A DNA stretch of 64,000 nucleotides from Dactylonectria macrodidyma (lineage: Eukaryota > Ascomycota > Sordariomycetes > Hypocreales > Nectriaceae), in the NCBI GenBank assembly GCA_020744425.1, contig JAGMUV010000020.1, forward strand, positions 310,001 to 374,000, written 5' to 3'. Below are positions 1-10,216 of the stretch, piece by piece (position 1 is the first letter of the stretch; each line of letters opens with the position of its first letter). A program made the translations under genes and the position numbers. The notes below the pieces were generated by a model. That model did no database searches and was not told the origin of the DNA. It saw only the letters and a list, made by a program, of their open reading frames with translations.

Positions 1-1
1 C

Positions 2-1081
2 GCGGATCTCTTTCATGGAGCTGCCGGGGCTCTCGGCACGTTAGGACTCCTTACTATGGTTGAAATCGACTTGATCGAGGCAAAGGCATTTGTGAAGACG
101 ACATATCACTCGAAACCAACTGTCAGAGAAACCATAGATTTGATCCAGCGAGAGGGTCTCGATGAAACTCACGATTACGTCGACGGCATCATGTTCTCAA
201 AAGATCATGGTGTGGTCATCACTGGAGAGATGACGGACGAGAAACCATTGAGGGCTCAAACCTTCAGTTACTCGACAGACCCATGGTTCTTTCTCCATGT
301 TCGAGACAAGACACGTTCGTTTTCCAAACCAGTCACTGAGTTCATCCCCTTATCGGAGTATCTGTTCCGTTACGACAGAGGTGGCTTCTGGGTCGGCCAG
401 TCGGCGTTTGACTACTTCAAATTCCCATTCAGCCCGCAGACTCGATGGTTTTTGGACGACTTCCTGCACACACGCATGCTCTTCGAGGCTCTGCTTGCCA
501 GTCAAGAGTCGAGCCGATACGTGGTCCAAGACTTGGCCTTGCCGTACGCAACCGCTGGGGCCTTCATTGATTACACGGCAGACAAATTTGGCATATGGCC
601 GCTCTGGCTATGTCCAGTGCTTCAAACGCCACCTCCGACATTTCACCCGCATGTGGCCCCCACCGCGTCTCAGGCCAGGGGTACAACGGCGTCCCAGTTT
701 CTGAACATTGGGCTTTGGGGTTTTGGTCCGACAGATCGTGCTGCCTCAGAGGCTCTCAACCGGGACCTGGAGCGTCGATTATGCGAGGACTTTGGTGGGA
801 TGAAATGGCTGTATGCTCATACGTACTACACGGAAGACGAGTTCTGGCAGGTCTACGACAACAAGGCATACGATGCTTTGAGGATAAAACATAAGGCGAC
901 AACGCTCCCTTCAGTCTATGATAAGGTCAACGTTAACGTCAGGACACGTAAACGACAAGAAAGAGAAGAATGGGGGTCATGGGCGCTGTCTTTCTGGCCT
1001 CTGGGTGGTCTTTGGGGTGTGAGAAAGGCGATAGAAAGTGGGAAGTATCTTCCCAGATGTCCCCCATGGCGAGATGCTTGA
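2..1081 (+). CDS. DHCR24-like FAD-dependent sterol reductase (3' part)
   Basis: The reading frame is open to the left window edge (codons from base 2), so the ATG at 56 is internal and the 5' end is missing. The first visible residues (ADLFHGAAGALGTLG) look like the FAD-binding glycine-rich stretch of the FAD_binding_4/PCMH fold. The rest (AFVKTTYHSKPTVRETIDLIQ; later FWVGQSAFDYFKFP; GGMKWLYAHTYYTEDEFW) has the pattern of the C-terminal half of delta(24)-sterol reductase-like proteins, which reduce the sterol side-chain C24 double bond with FAD and NADPH. The frame ends in TGA at 1079-1081 without a visible intron. The family call rests on pattern recognition; true sterol specificity is inferred, since ascomycetes carry several DHCR24-like oxidoreductases of unknown substrate. 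Confidence 0.8.
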   Translation, partial: ADLFHGAAGALGTLGLLTMVEIDLIEAKAFVKTTYHSKPTVRETIDLIQREGLDETHDYVDGIMFSKDHGVVITGEMTDEKPLRAQTFSYSTDPWFFLHVRDKTRSFSKPVTEFIPLSEYLFRYDRGGFWVGQSAFDYFKFPFSPQTRWFLDDFLHTRMLFEALLASQESSRYVVQDLALPYATAGAFIDYTADKFGIWPLWLCPVLQTPPPTFHPHVAPTASQARGTTASQFLNIGLWGFGPTDRAASEALNRDLERRLCEDFGGMKWLYAHTYYTEDEFWQVYDNKAYDALRIKHKATTLPSVYDKVNVNVRTRKRQEREEWGSWALSFWPLGGLWGVRKAIESGKYLPRCPPWRDA

Positions 1082-3136
1082 CTAGGAATTCCTGCAGAGG
1101 CGGGCCATCTTAGCAGATCATACTGTGGCTTTCTGGTCATCCAGTCACTTAAATCTAGATCTGTTAGACAGCCCGAACTGTGGATGTATTTTGCCTCAGA
1201 CAATCTGGTCGAATTGCACCGTCATGTCAATTACCCATAACATGGAGGCTAGGGTAAGGCCCTCCACCATCCATCATCTACTATTTTACCGAGGTGCCTA
1301 TCTGCAATAATAAGCAGTCACAACTGATGTGGTTAAGTGGATTTCCAACGGTAAAGTGATTGTATTGAAAGAGGGTCGCGACTGTGTTTTTTTTACTTCG
1401 TGGCAGCAGCAACTCGCGCTTGATGGAACGCACAGCCTCTTACGCTAGTCAACGACCACTAGAAAGAAGGTCACGTCGTCAAACTCGACTCACCCGGGAA
1501 CTTGTTGCGAGACAAAGTCTCGCTCTTTTCTCAGCTCGTGTCCGAAGGAAGACTTGATTTGCAAGGGGGCGTTCTCGTGACACATTTCAGAGACCTGTCT
1601 ACAATTAGGTTGCAATCCTTCCCATCAGATACGCCTGCAGGATGACTGCATGATGAGATTACAGCTAATGTGAGTTACTGGGGTGATTATTAGACGCGAG
1701 CAGTAAGATAGGCAACCCGCTGACCGGTATTTCTTCTCTAAGATATAATTGGTAGCCTGATCCGCGAGGTGTGGCCAGAAATCCCGCCACGCGCCACCAG
1801 AAAAGCCACCCAGTAGTTACCCATCAGATAATGGCGCATGTGTAATGATGTGTGTGTGAGTGAATTATCATTAGTCAGTGTTCGATTGCCCCAGTGCGCA
1901 TGGTTCCTCTTGTTGAGCTCTCAGTGAGCCCTGCCAGTTGACCTTGTAGGCTTGTTATTCGTCTGCCTTGGTAGGTCACTTAGCAGGTTTTATAGATGCG
2001 AGTGTCGGCCGCCTCCTTATGCAACACTCGAAAATATGGCTGCTTTGGCGGTTTCAGCTCCCTCGAGAGGCAGTCCCAGCCTAGGAAATGGTTCGCAGCC
2101 TGTCGCATGCAGTCGCCCCGTCGAGTGTCTACTTCAAACCGGGCTGCAGCCAGGTAGTTGGCATGGGCAGCTACGCCTTGCAAGGTGAGATGACCATGAC
2201 CAAAGCCATGGCCTTCCGAGCTATCGTGTGCTTTCATTGGTGACTGAGCCTGATCAGGCTGCGCCAGTGGCTTGAGAAATATATTGGGAGTACATTTTGG
2301 ACCAAGTCATGAGGCGATGAGGCCCTTAGGCCGTAACAGTGACCCTCGAATAAATGGCGTACACTAAAGCCCAACCCCGGTTTATCACACAGCACAGAGA
2401 TTGAAGGCAGCACCCATACAGTGGTATCAACTTGGTTTATGTCGAACTAAGACACAGAATCATGGACTTGGGGAATCGTAGAGGAGACTACTGGTACACT
2501 TAGATACCTCCTATGCATGCCTCTCATGCCCTGCTCTGTCCCCGCTCAGGGGGGATTTGAGCTGTGAGACGTGTCATTTTGAGGCAGCGACAGTGATTCC
2601 CCCTTGCAGGGCTTCTCTCCCGTGCAGCAGTACCACCTAAGGTCTTTTTTTCAGAGCCGAAGCAAGTGCATCTTAGTAGGTGGAGAGAACCACTATCCAA
2701 CTGACAATAAGCTGACTCACTTCATGGCGCTTCCATTACCTTTTGAACTATCATGCTTCACACCCATGATGTGAGCTAATTATGTTGTCGCTGAAGGATT
2801 CACGACATTCTGCATTTTACTATCCACCCCACGTGTTTGAGGGCAGCTTTGTACCTAGTGGAGGCTTGACACATGGACTAAAACTCTGGGTACTCAATGT
2901 AATTAGGCGATTGCTCCAAATCGATGAGATCAACTCATTGGGATAAGTGATTGGTATGGGGCATCGACAAGCAATACGAATAGTGAATAGTAGAAACATT
3001 CCCAAACGTCAGATCAAAGCATGCGACAGACCTTGGATCCTCATACTGTAGAATAATATATTATAACATTAGCAAAACATTGCGCTATCGTTAATCGTCC
3101 CTAACATCATGTGTCTCTCGCGTCCTCGAAAGCAAA
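1082..3136. other. Gene-poor stretch of about 2 kb
   Basis: Only short, overlapping open frames without recognisable domains occur here on either strand. There is a T8 run near 1386 and mixed base composition. No tRNA, transposon end or repeat array was seen. It separates two genes that converge on it, so it holds two 3' ends. Confidence 0.5.
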
Positions 3137-4686
3137 TCACCGCAGTGCTGCAGAAACTTGATCCGACGAGCCGTCTTGAGCCATCGGTTCAGGTGCAACC
3201 TCCAAGCCAAGAACATGCCTCTTGTACCAAGGCCAGAAGACCTCAATCGACCATCTCCGAAGCCTCCTCAATCCAGCCATGATCTGGAAGACACCGACCA
3301 GAGTCATAGTTGTTCCAAACTGGTGACTCGACCAGAGCGTCTACAAAAATTAGTCTTAGTCAACAAAAGCAGCCTTTGACGAGGATATACTTACAGTCAT
3401 GCGGTCCCTCCGCGTCGTCGCAACAAATTTCCACTCGTGTCCTTGAACGATGATACCCGGCAGAAACTCCAGTTGATTGATCCCGTCTCCGGCCTGCGAC
3501 TCGAGGAACGACCACTGTGCAGCCTGCCAAGCTGCCATTTGGACGTCAGCCCTTCTTCCGTCTCCACCGTGTCTCTTAGTCTCGATGCTGAGGAAGATGG
3601 GGTACTGCGCCAGAGGCGTAAAGGCTGTGTGGTTGACTGATCCCTCTGTCGCTTCGAGTCTGGCAAGCTCATTGCGTATTGATGCATCTTCGTCGTCGGC
3701 GTCAAGATAGAGGACGTAGTCTACCTTTGTGGGCGTCATGGAGAAGTGGTGAAACCGTGGGCTAATGGATGCCGTCATGCTAATCAAGTTAGCAACTGCG
3801 AGCCGTCGACTTTTGGATAGGGTACAAACCAAGGTGAAAAGTCAACCGGCTGGTTCTGCGATGGATCCTTGTCATTGAGTACGGCGTCCAGTAAGGGCGT
3901 ATGCACCAAGTTGTTCCAGCCTGCCTCATCGTACTGCAAGTGGTGACACTGGCCAGCCCGTTTGACAAGCTTCCTGGCTGTAAGCATGAGTCTCGAGGCA
4001 TCAGCAGGTGATAAGCCTGTCTTAGCTGATTCATAGTACGCATCGCCGCGGAGCCGTCGAAGTGACCAGTCAGATGCAGATCGCTTCACAATGTCGTCCT
4101 GAAATATGATGAGCATACGACGCAAGTATAAGAGGCTCGAGGCACTCACCTTGAGAACATCAGGAATAATGTCCCTCTCTGTCGAAAAGTCGTACATGTC
4201 GTTCAAGAGGTTTGCTAAGGAAGAAGGCATATGCTTGTTATCGGGATCCATCGTCACCGAATCAAGGCGGTGGTCATTGTAGCCGTGAACTGGGAAGGCT
4301 CTTGTTGGCGAGCTTCTCCCCGAGACCTGGCTGTTACTCTGCGAAGATAAGCTTGGTGCGCTCCTGAAGACTGAGTTGCTGGAAGCTGCCTTGCTTGGCC
4401 TTGGTGTTGCATTGATGTCGACTGGTTGATCACTAGCCTGATCGGACAGTTTTCGCTTCGATGCATTTTCTGGTGTTCCCGGATAACTTGGATTCATTGA
4501 CATCTGCGCTCTGGTCCTTGAGCCGTTTGAGGATTGTGATGGTGAGATGAGATGGCTAATCTTGCGTCGCTTTGTTGATCTTCCTTCTTCGCCGCGCGCC
4601 GACGGGACGGCCGACGGAATATGCTGTGGGGCGGGAATGAGATGATCAAGCCAATTCTCAATGAATTTATCAAGCTGCGATGACAT
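3137..4686 (-). CDS. PD-(D/E)XK nuclease-like protein
   Basis: Spliced model: complement(join(3137..3340, 3395..3779, 3830..4098, 4150..4686)), 464 aa; all four exons join in frame. The 51-nt intron 4099-4149 (GTGAGT...TTTCAG) is in frame and would be missed by plain ORF reading. The 50-nt intron 3780-3829 has a GCTAAC branch and joins VDFSP to CMTASISP. Residues 1-140 are Ser/Pro-rich with a basic KRRK motif (possible nuclear signal). The C-terminal half carries the restriction-endonuclease-like core: Asp289 (KVDYVLYL) and Glu335-Thr-Lys337 (SIETK), followed by DVQMAAW. This fits the large fungal family of PD-(D/E)XK nuclease-like proteins of unknown role, in which the D...ExK residues bind metal. 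Residues 398-464 come from a terminal exon too short to show as an open frame. Function beyond the fold is not known. Confidence 0.8.
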
Positions 4687-5270
4687 TGTTTGCCGTTTTT
4701 ACCGATGCTGAGGATTCGCCAGCGTCAAAGGCCAGGCGCGTCATTACGGATGGCTTGTTGTGATGGCTGGTTGGTGGGGTAATGGGATCAATCGGTGAAA
4801 TGTTGTTCCGGGTAGCCCATCTCGCCAGTCGTCCAGGTGACGAATCAAAATGCGACATCGGCTGACATGCCCCGCCCAAAGGGTACGTACATCGCATACC
4901 TACCCTGAACAGTGGTGGTAACTGGGACTCAGTGTGACAGCGGCCTAGAAACTGGACCACTATGAAATAGAAGGGATTAAATTGCTGTTTTGTGTAGTAT
5001 ATAAAGCAGCCTCAATAATATTAGTTCATCAGGCTGGTAATGGAAAATGTTCCAGCATTCACTAGACAGTCCAAGTCAAACAATGATTTTCAATCTTGCT
5101 CCAATAAACTGGACCTCAAAAATGAATACATACATTTGTAGCGATGTAGCATCTTACAATGCAAGCAATAAAATTTTAAAGGTTCTCTTCAAATAAATTA
5201 TTAATTGTATAACTACTGCCGCTGACACCACTCAAATCATTACAAAAAATTGCGACTGAGGGCAAAAGAA
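4687..5270. other. Upstream region of nuclease-like gene, AT-rich near the tRNA
   Basis: This holds the promoter side of the gene starting at 4686. From about 4975 to 5260 it becomes AT-rich with short A/T runs. No coding signal was seen. Confidence 0.4.
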
Positions 5271-5343
5271 TGCGACCAAGGGGAATCGAACCCCTCCCTA
5301 ATGCTTGGAAGGCATCAATGCTAAACCACTACACCATGGACGC
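5271..5343 (-). tRNA. tRNA-Gly (anticodon UCC)
   Basis: Read on the minus strand, 73 nt fold as a cloverleaf. The acceptor stem GCGTCCA pairs with TGGTCGC, followed by discriminator A. The anticodon stem GATGC/GCATT encloses the loop CTTCCAA, giving anticodon TCC for GGA. The T arm is AGGGG-TTCGATT-CCCCT. No intron is present. The acceptor stem has one T-T mismatch at pair 4-69, so mild degeneration cannot be excluded. Confidence 0.85.
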
Positions 5344-5581
5344 CGCTTTTAATTGAGAAACCAATGAAGGCTGCTCTGTTGATGATTCGACTTCTCGATA
5401 ATGTGCTTATAAGTCGATGGCTGCGAAGATCTGGTCAACATTTGTGAACACACAAGGGGATTTACAGCACTCAGAACAAGTTTAGAATATGAAAGAAGTC
5501 AAATTCGTTCATACTATTATCAAAATTAAATTGCTACACATAATGCATATTCACCACCGTAAATAATTCCAGAACACCTCC

Positions 5582-8548
5582 TTAGTTCTTGCCAGTAAAG
5601 TACTTGCTGATATCGTTATCCTCGCCGCACTTCTCACACTTGTGAATGATCGGCTTGCTGGTGCCACTGATACCAGTAGTCGATGCGAAATCCCTGGTAA
5701 CTGGCTTCTCTCTCTCAAGCTCACGCTCAGTCTTGGGCTTCTCCGTTTCAATGGGCTCATCATTCTTCTCATCCTTATCTCGGGACAGGTATGCGGCCGT
5801 ACCAGCAGCTCCAGCAGCGGCAGCACCTACGCCGGCGGCACCAGCGCCGTAGTGCTTGTCTTTTGATTCCGTAGGGACCGATCGGGTGCTGTCGCGAGGA
5901 GTCGATTGAGTGTCTTCGACGTCGTCATCGATTCTTACACCGGAGGGAGTACCGGACGCAAGGGTGTTGTACTGGCCCTCGTTCGCGTGCTGTGTGAGGA
6001 TAGGAGGGTTGGAGTCGGATGATGTGCGCTTGTCGCTGAAAGAGCCACCCGTGGTAGTATCACGTCCAGTGGATGAAATACCCGACCCAGGCTGGTATCC
6101 CCGCGAGGAATCTTGAGTAAAGTCCTGGGTGTTGTCGTGCTGACCACGAGAGCCCAGAGCTCCAGCGCCGAGACCAATGGCCGCACCAGTAGCGAGCCCA
6201 GTACCTCGGTAAGAGTCGTCGCGCTGAGCGTCACTCGCAAGAGGGTTCGTAGGCTGATCGTACTGGGTGCCGGAGCCCCGGATGGGATCGACACCAGTGC
6301 TAGAAGATTGGGTACCCTGGGTACCGTAAGCGTCCTGTCTGGAGGAATCCTGCTGTCCGTGGTGCCCGTGAGAAGCGAGCGCAGCAGCACCTAGACCAGC
6401 AGCGGCACCCGTGGCAAGACCGGTACCTCTATGAGAGCCCTCGTGTTGCTGGAATGAGTCTCTAGCAAGAGGATCCGTGGGCTGAGTGCTCTGGGTACCG
6501 AATGCGCTCTGGGTGCCAAACGCGTTGGACGGTTGTTGCTGAGATGTAGCAAGGGGATCAGTGGACTGGCTACTCTGAGTGCCGAATGCGGTCTGGGTAC
6601 CAAACACGTTAGACCCTTGCTGCTGGGCCGGATCTCTGGTAAGAGGATCCGTAGACTGGCTGCTCTGGGTGCCATATGCAGGGGGATCTTGGTGTTTGCT
6701 GTTGCCGTGGTGCGAGGCGAGTGCTCCGGCTCCTAGGCCAGCAGCGGCAGCTGTACCGAGTTCGGCGCCTCGGTGGCCGTGCGAGCCCTGCTGCTGCGAA
6801 GTCGAGTCTCGGGCAAGAGGATCTTGAGACTGGCCAGTCTGGGTAGTGTAGCCCTGGCTGGTGCTGTAACCTGCGCCAGAAGGCTGGTTGACGAATGTAG
6901 TTTGACCATGCTGTCCGGTGCTCTGAGGGACACTAGAATCCTGGTATCTACCAGAAGTGGTAGTATCCTGAGTCTTGCCATCATCTCGTCGGTCCCTGGT
7001 AGCAGCATACGCAGCACCACCAGCACCGGCGGCACCCAGAGCAGCCGCAGCAGCCTTGGAGCTGTGGTGCTTATCCTCGTCCGTCCTTGTGGGCTCGACC
7101 TCGTCCTTGTCCTTGTGGCTTCGGTGGAAGAGGCCGCCAAACTTTTCCTTTGGCTCCTTCTCTTGCTTGTGCTCCTGGACCTCCTTGTCCTTGTGGTCGC
7201 GGTGGAGTAGAGGGAACGATCGACCCTTGCTCTCATGTGGCTCTTCAGTGGTCTTAGTAGCCTCGTCATCCTTGCGGTGCTTGTGATGCTCGTAGGCGCC
7301 AGCACCTGTGGTACCTGCAGTGAATCTAGTCAGACCCTCGAAGAAACGAGATCCAGTATTCTGCTCCTCGGGATTGTGGGCGGCCCTCTGGGAATCGTAA
7401 GGATCCGCAGACTGGCTTTGTCGGGCGCCGCTGCTGAGGGCCGAGTCTCCCTGAGAAGAGTAGGGCTCGGTGCCCTTAGTGATGAAGGCTGCGCGTGCAG
7501 CAGCAGTCGCAGCATCATCGCTGCCTTGATACGGGGCTGTTTTGTCGGCCTTGCGGTCCTTGCTGAGACCATATGCTCCAGCACCTAGCGCAGCACCGCC
7601 TAGACCCTCAGCGAGGTGGTGTGAGCCAGATGTTTTCTCGTCGGGGTTTCGAGTGTCTCGCTGATAAGACAAGGGATCGGTGGTCTGAGATTGAGACTGT
7701 CCCAAGGTCCCGCTACCGCTCTGAAGTCCGCTGGTGCGCTCGGTGTCTTCAGCGCTACCGTGGCCAGCAACGGTGTTGTAGACGCCTGAGCCCTGAGGAA
7801 TATCTCTCTGAGAAGAGACGGGATCAGTGGTCTGAGACTGAGAGTCTCCCAGGGTGCTGCTGAGTTGAGACGAGCCTCCAATTGGGATGGTATCTTGCGC
7901 GCCGCTGCGAAGGCCCTCAGAGCGCTGGTTGTCTTCGGCGCTGCCGTGGCCAGTCACAGTGTTGTAAACGCCTTGGCCTTGAGAAATACCGCCAATACGC
8001 TCTTTGTCTTCAGCACTGCCGTGGCCAGCCACGGTGTTGTAAGTACCTTGACCCTGAGAAATATCTCCCCAGTAGGGAGCATGCTGTTTGGTGGAATCTC
8101 CACCAAGGCCACTGGTACCCTCTGAGGTGGCAAGGTTGGTGTTGTCATCCAAGCGACGGTCGGAAACAGGCTCGGCGGTTCTCTCAAGAGACTCACTGGT
8201 CTCAAGAGGCTTGTTGGTCTCGAGAGACTCACTGGGGTTGGGGTTCGAAGAAGTCACCTCCCGGTGAGGTACAGCGGAATCGGTGAGACCAACTCCCGAG
8301 TCCTTGTATGCATGGCCTCGGGATGCCTCATCACCTTCAGACCATCCCCGAGGATCATTCGACTTGTGTAGCTTGTTGTGCTCATGGCCAGTGGTGGTGG
8401 AGCTGGTGGAGGTGGTGGTGTCCTCCTTGGGTCTCATGTCATCGACGGGGAAGGATCCGGGAGTGTGGGGGTCGACTTCTCCCCTCGCAGCAGCAGGCGA
8501 CTCGGAGGAGGAGAAAATCTCCCTGACTTTTTGGCCCAGACTGCTCAT
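5582..8548 (-). CDS. Large repetitive, disordered hydrophilic protein with C-terminal CxxC
   Basis: Single exon. The ATG at 8548 (MSSLGQKVREIFSSS) is preferred over the in-frame ATG 36 bases upstream because the latter lies within an ACAACACC-rich leader; this gives 988 aa. The protein is almost wholly low complexity. It has three copies of a unit around GVYNTVAGHGSAED (near residues 160-270), several copies of FGTQSxQSTDPLARD (near 600-720), and repeated Gly/Ala-rich hydrophobic stretches such as GLATGAAAGLGAAAL that look like glycine-zipper segments. A Lys/Glu/His-rich charged part lies near 430-500. The last 20 residues hold HKCEKCGEDNDISKYF, a possible half zinc ribbon. No catalytic domain was seen. 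Many filamentous fungi have such stress- or cell-surface-annotated repetitive proteins; a structural, scaffolding or desiccation-related role would be a guess. Confidence 0.7.
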   Translation of the reverse strand: MSSLGQKVREIFSSSESPAAARGEVDPHTPGSFPVDDMRPKEDTTTSTSSTTTGHEHNKLHKSNDPRGWSEGDEASRGHAYKDSGVGLTDSAVPHREVTSSNPNPSESLETNKPLETSESLERTAEPVSDRRLDDNTNLATSEGTSGLGGDSTKQHAPYWGDISQGQGTYNTVAGHGSAEDKERIGGISQGQGVYNTVTGHGSAEDNQRSEGLRSGAQDTIPIGGSSQLSSTLGDSQSQTTDPVSSQRDIPQGSGVYNTVAGHGSAEDTERTSGLQSGSGTLGQSQSQTTDPLSYQRDTRNPDEKTSGSHHLAEGLGGAALGAGAYGLSKDRKADKTAPYQGSDDAATAAARAAFITKGTEPYSSQGDSALSSGARQSQSADPYDSQRAAHNPEEQNTGSRFFEGLTRFTAGTTGAGAYEHHKHRKDDEATKTTEEPHESKGRSFPLLHRDHKDKEVQEHKQEKEPKEKFGGLFHRSHKDKDEVEPTRTDEDKHHSSKAAAAALGAAGAGGAAYAATRDRRDDGKTQDTTTSGRYQDSSVPQSTGQHGQTTFVNQPSGAGYSTSQGYTTQTGQSQDPLARDSTSQQQGSHGHRGAELGTAAAAGLGAGALASHHGNSKHQDPPAYGTQSSQSTDPLTRDPAQQQGSNVFGTQTAFGTQSSQSTDPLATSQQQPSNAFGTQSAFGTQSTQPTDPLARDSFQQHEGSHRGTGLATGAAAGLGAAALASHGHHGQQDSSRQDAYGTQGTQSSSTGVDPIRGSGTQYDQPTNPLASDAQRDDSYRGTGLATGAAIGLGAGALGSRGQHDNTQDFTQDSSRGYQPGSGISSTGRDTTTGGSFSDKRTSSDSNPPILTQHANEGQYNTLASGTPSGVRIDDDVEDTQSTPRDSTRSVPTESKDKHYGAGAAGVGAAAAGAAGTAAYLSRDKDEKNDEPIETEKPKTERELEREKPVTRDFASTTGISGTSKPIIHKCEKCGEDNDISKYFTGKN

Positions 8549-9884
8549 GATCGATGTTGTGGTGTTGTGTGCTGTGGGTATCAAAAAAAGGGAAATGGGA
8601 AAGGTGTGATGCGCTCTGGTGGTTGCTTAATGAATTTGAGGGTTCGGAGGTGTATTTACTGATGATAGCTCGGCCTGATATACACCTCTGCGCACATGTT
8701 AAAACAAGTTTCAAACCTTCAGCTGTGTTCAGCTACATGTCTCATCGTCATCACGATCATCACGTTCTGGAGGAAATATTCCCCACTCTGCTAGACTTAA
8801 ATCCCGGGCAGTCTGGGCGGGCAATTGCATGGGTAAGTGACTCGATATTTCTTTACGCCAATCACCCCATCTGAACCAGGGCTGAGCACCTCCACATGTT
8901 TCCCCGCAGACTACATCAGAATGGGCAAGGGAGAAGCCATTTTCGTCATTTCCAGCTGCAATACAGCTCTTAGCCCCGTTTTTGGAATCAGCCTCCAGAG
9001 TCGTTTGCGTCATGATTCTTTCACCATCCAAGCACGAAGTGGCATGTTGATTGATAGTTCCAGCCACAATTTACAGCATCAGTTGCGCCTGTGATCCATT
9101 GTGCCACATCAGGCGCTAAAAAGGCGATGACGTTCGCGACGTGGTCTGGACAAAGTGCAGGGTTCGCTCAGCGCGGGATGGAAAGAAATACATCCGCTGT
9201 ATAAGTTGCTATATCGCCCTGGCAATTATGGGTGCTGAAGCCGCGCGTCAAGATGCCCAATTATAATTGACACCTAAATCTTGGTCACCAATCTTGAGGA
9301 AGCAGCTTAGTCAGTGCGGAGCATCCAGTTGCAAGAAACGTAGAACACTCACCGCCAGGAGACAAAGCGTTTGCATTCAATGCAGTCTTGCCGAAACCTC
9401 CAGCCACCACGTTCTTAGAACGTCCACCTGTCAGCTGGGAATAAAGCAACTGACGCAGGTGGAGAACATGCTATTCTATCCTTGGCTTACCAATGCACGT
9501 TATGAGGAGTATATGCAACAGTATATCAGTCCTCATGCCAGTGGTAATGATACTATATGGGACATTCCTAGAAGTTTGAAAGCGTAATAAAGAGGAAGCG
9601 ATTTGATCCCACAACACAATGAAAAGCGTATTGGGTGTTGCTAAATTTCTAGTCAACATTTTTGGTGATGGTGCGCGGCGAGTCGCCACGGATGCAGGCA
9701 TGAGGACTTTGGATCTCACAAGAAGATCAACGACCCTGAAGGTAACTGGAGATAAACGATGCCCAACGCCTCCGTATTCCTCTGTACTATGGCATCTAGC
9801 ATTCGAGGCAATGCTGTTGATTTGCTACAGCTTCATACCTCTAGGTTCTAGCTACATTAATTTCCTAACCTGCTCCGTGGGAAC
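8549..9884. other. Intergenic region with gene relic
   Basis: This holds the promoter of the repetitive-protein gene (8549 onward; an A/C-rich leader near 8550-8580 on the minus strand) and a short dehydrogenase relic listed separately. The remainder shows only short open frames without recognisable content. Confidence 0.4.
9021..9164 (-). pseudogene. Relic of a short-chain dehydrogenase C-terminus
   Basis: A 48-codon open stretch on the minus strand reads DHVANVIAFLAPDVAQWITG and then ATDAVNCGW. This matches the well-known C-terminal pattern of classical SDR enzymes (the E-E-V-A-N...FL-x-S-D...ITG...V-D-G-G segment). Immediately upstream the frame is closed by a stop, and no Rossmann-fold N-terminus or Tyr-x-x-x-Lys motif was found in the adjacent 500 bases. 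I read it as the remains of an SDR gene. Confidence 0.4.
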
Positions 9885-10216
9885 GCCATCACTTTTTCCC
9901 TGCTAAACTCATTCCTCGCTGCAGCCAGAATAACCTGCATGATCTTAACCTCATCTCCACGCGCGCCTCCATAAGTAAAGCCATCACCTCTTTCCCGTTA
10001 ATCTGATTCCTCGTTGCAGCCAGAATAACCTCATCTGCACGCGCCTCCAGAAATAAGGCCATTATTTCCTTCCTCCTGATATTCTTTGCTGCAGCTATGA
10101 CAACCTTCTACGTGATCTTAACCTCACCTCCACGCGCCTTGAGGAGTAAGGCCATCATTTCCTCCCCCTTTAAATTCCTTGCTGCAGCTATAACAACCCT
10201 CTGCGTGATCTTAACC
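9885..10216 (-). pseudogene. Decayed extension of the NLR repeat array
   Basis: Downstream of the NLR stop codon the minus strand continues to encode the same ~32-aa repeat (for example GEEMMALLLKARGGEVKIT, then KVVIAAAKN) for about four more units. It is broken by one TAG (a CAG-to-TAG type change near 10110), a small deletion and at least one further frameshift. The array dissolves near 9885. These are 3' repeats that were lost from the coding frame. Confidence 0.7.

Noticed and set aside
5646..8526. Many plus- and minus-strand frames within the repetitive-protein gene
   Set aside because: They mirror the low-complexity codons of the 988-aa gene and have no independent support.
8729..9067. 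112-codon minus-strand frame
   Set aside because: Partly overlaps the SDR relic in another frame; no protein pattern.
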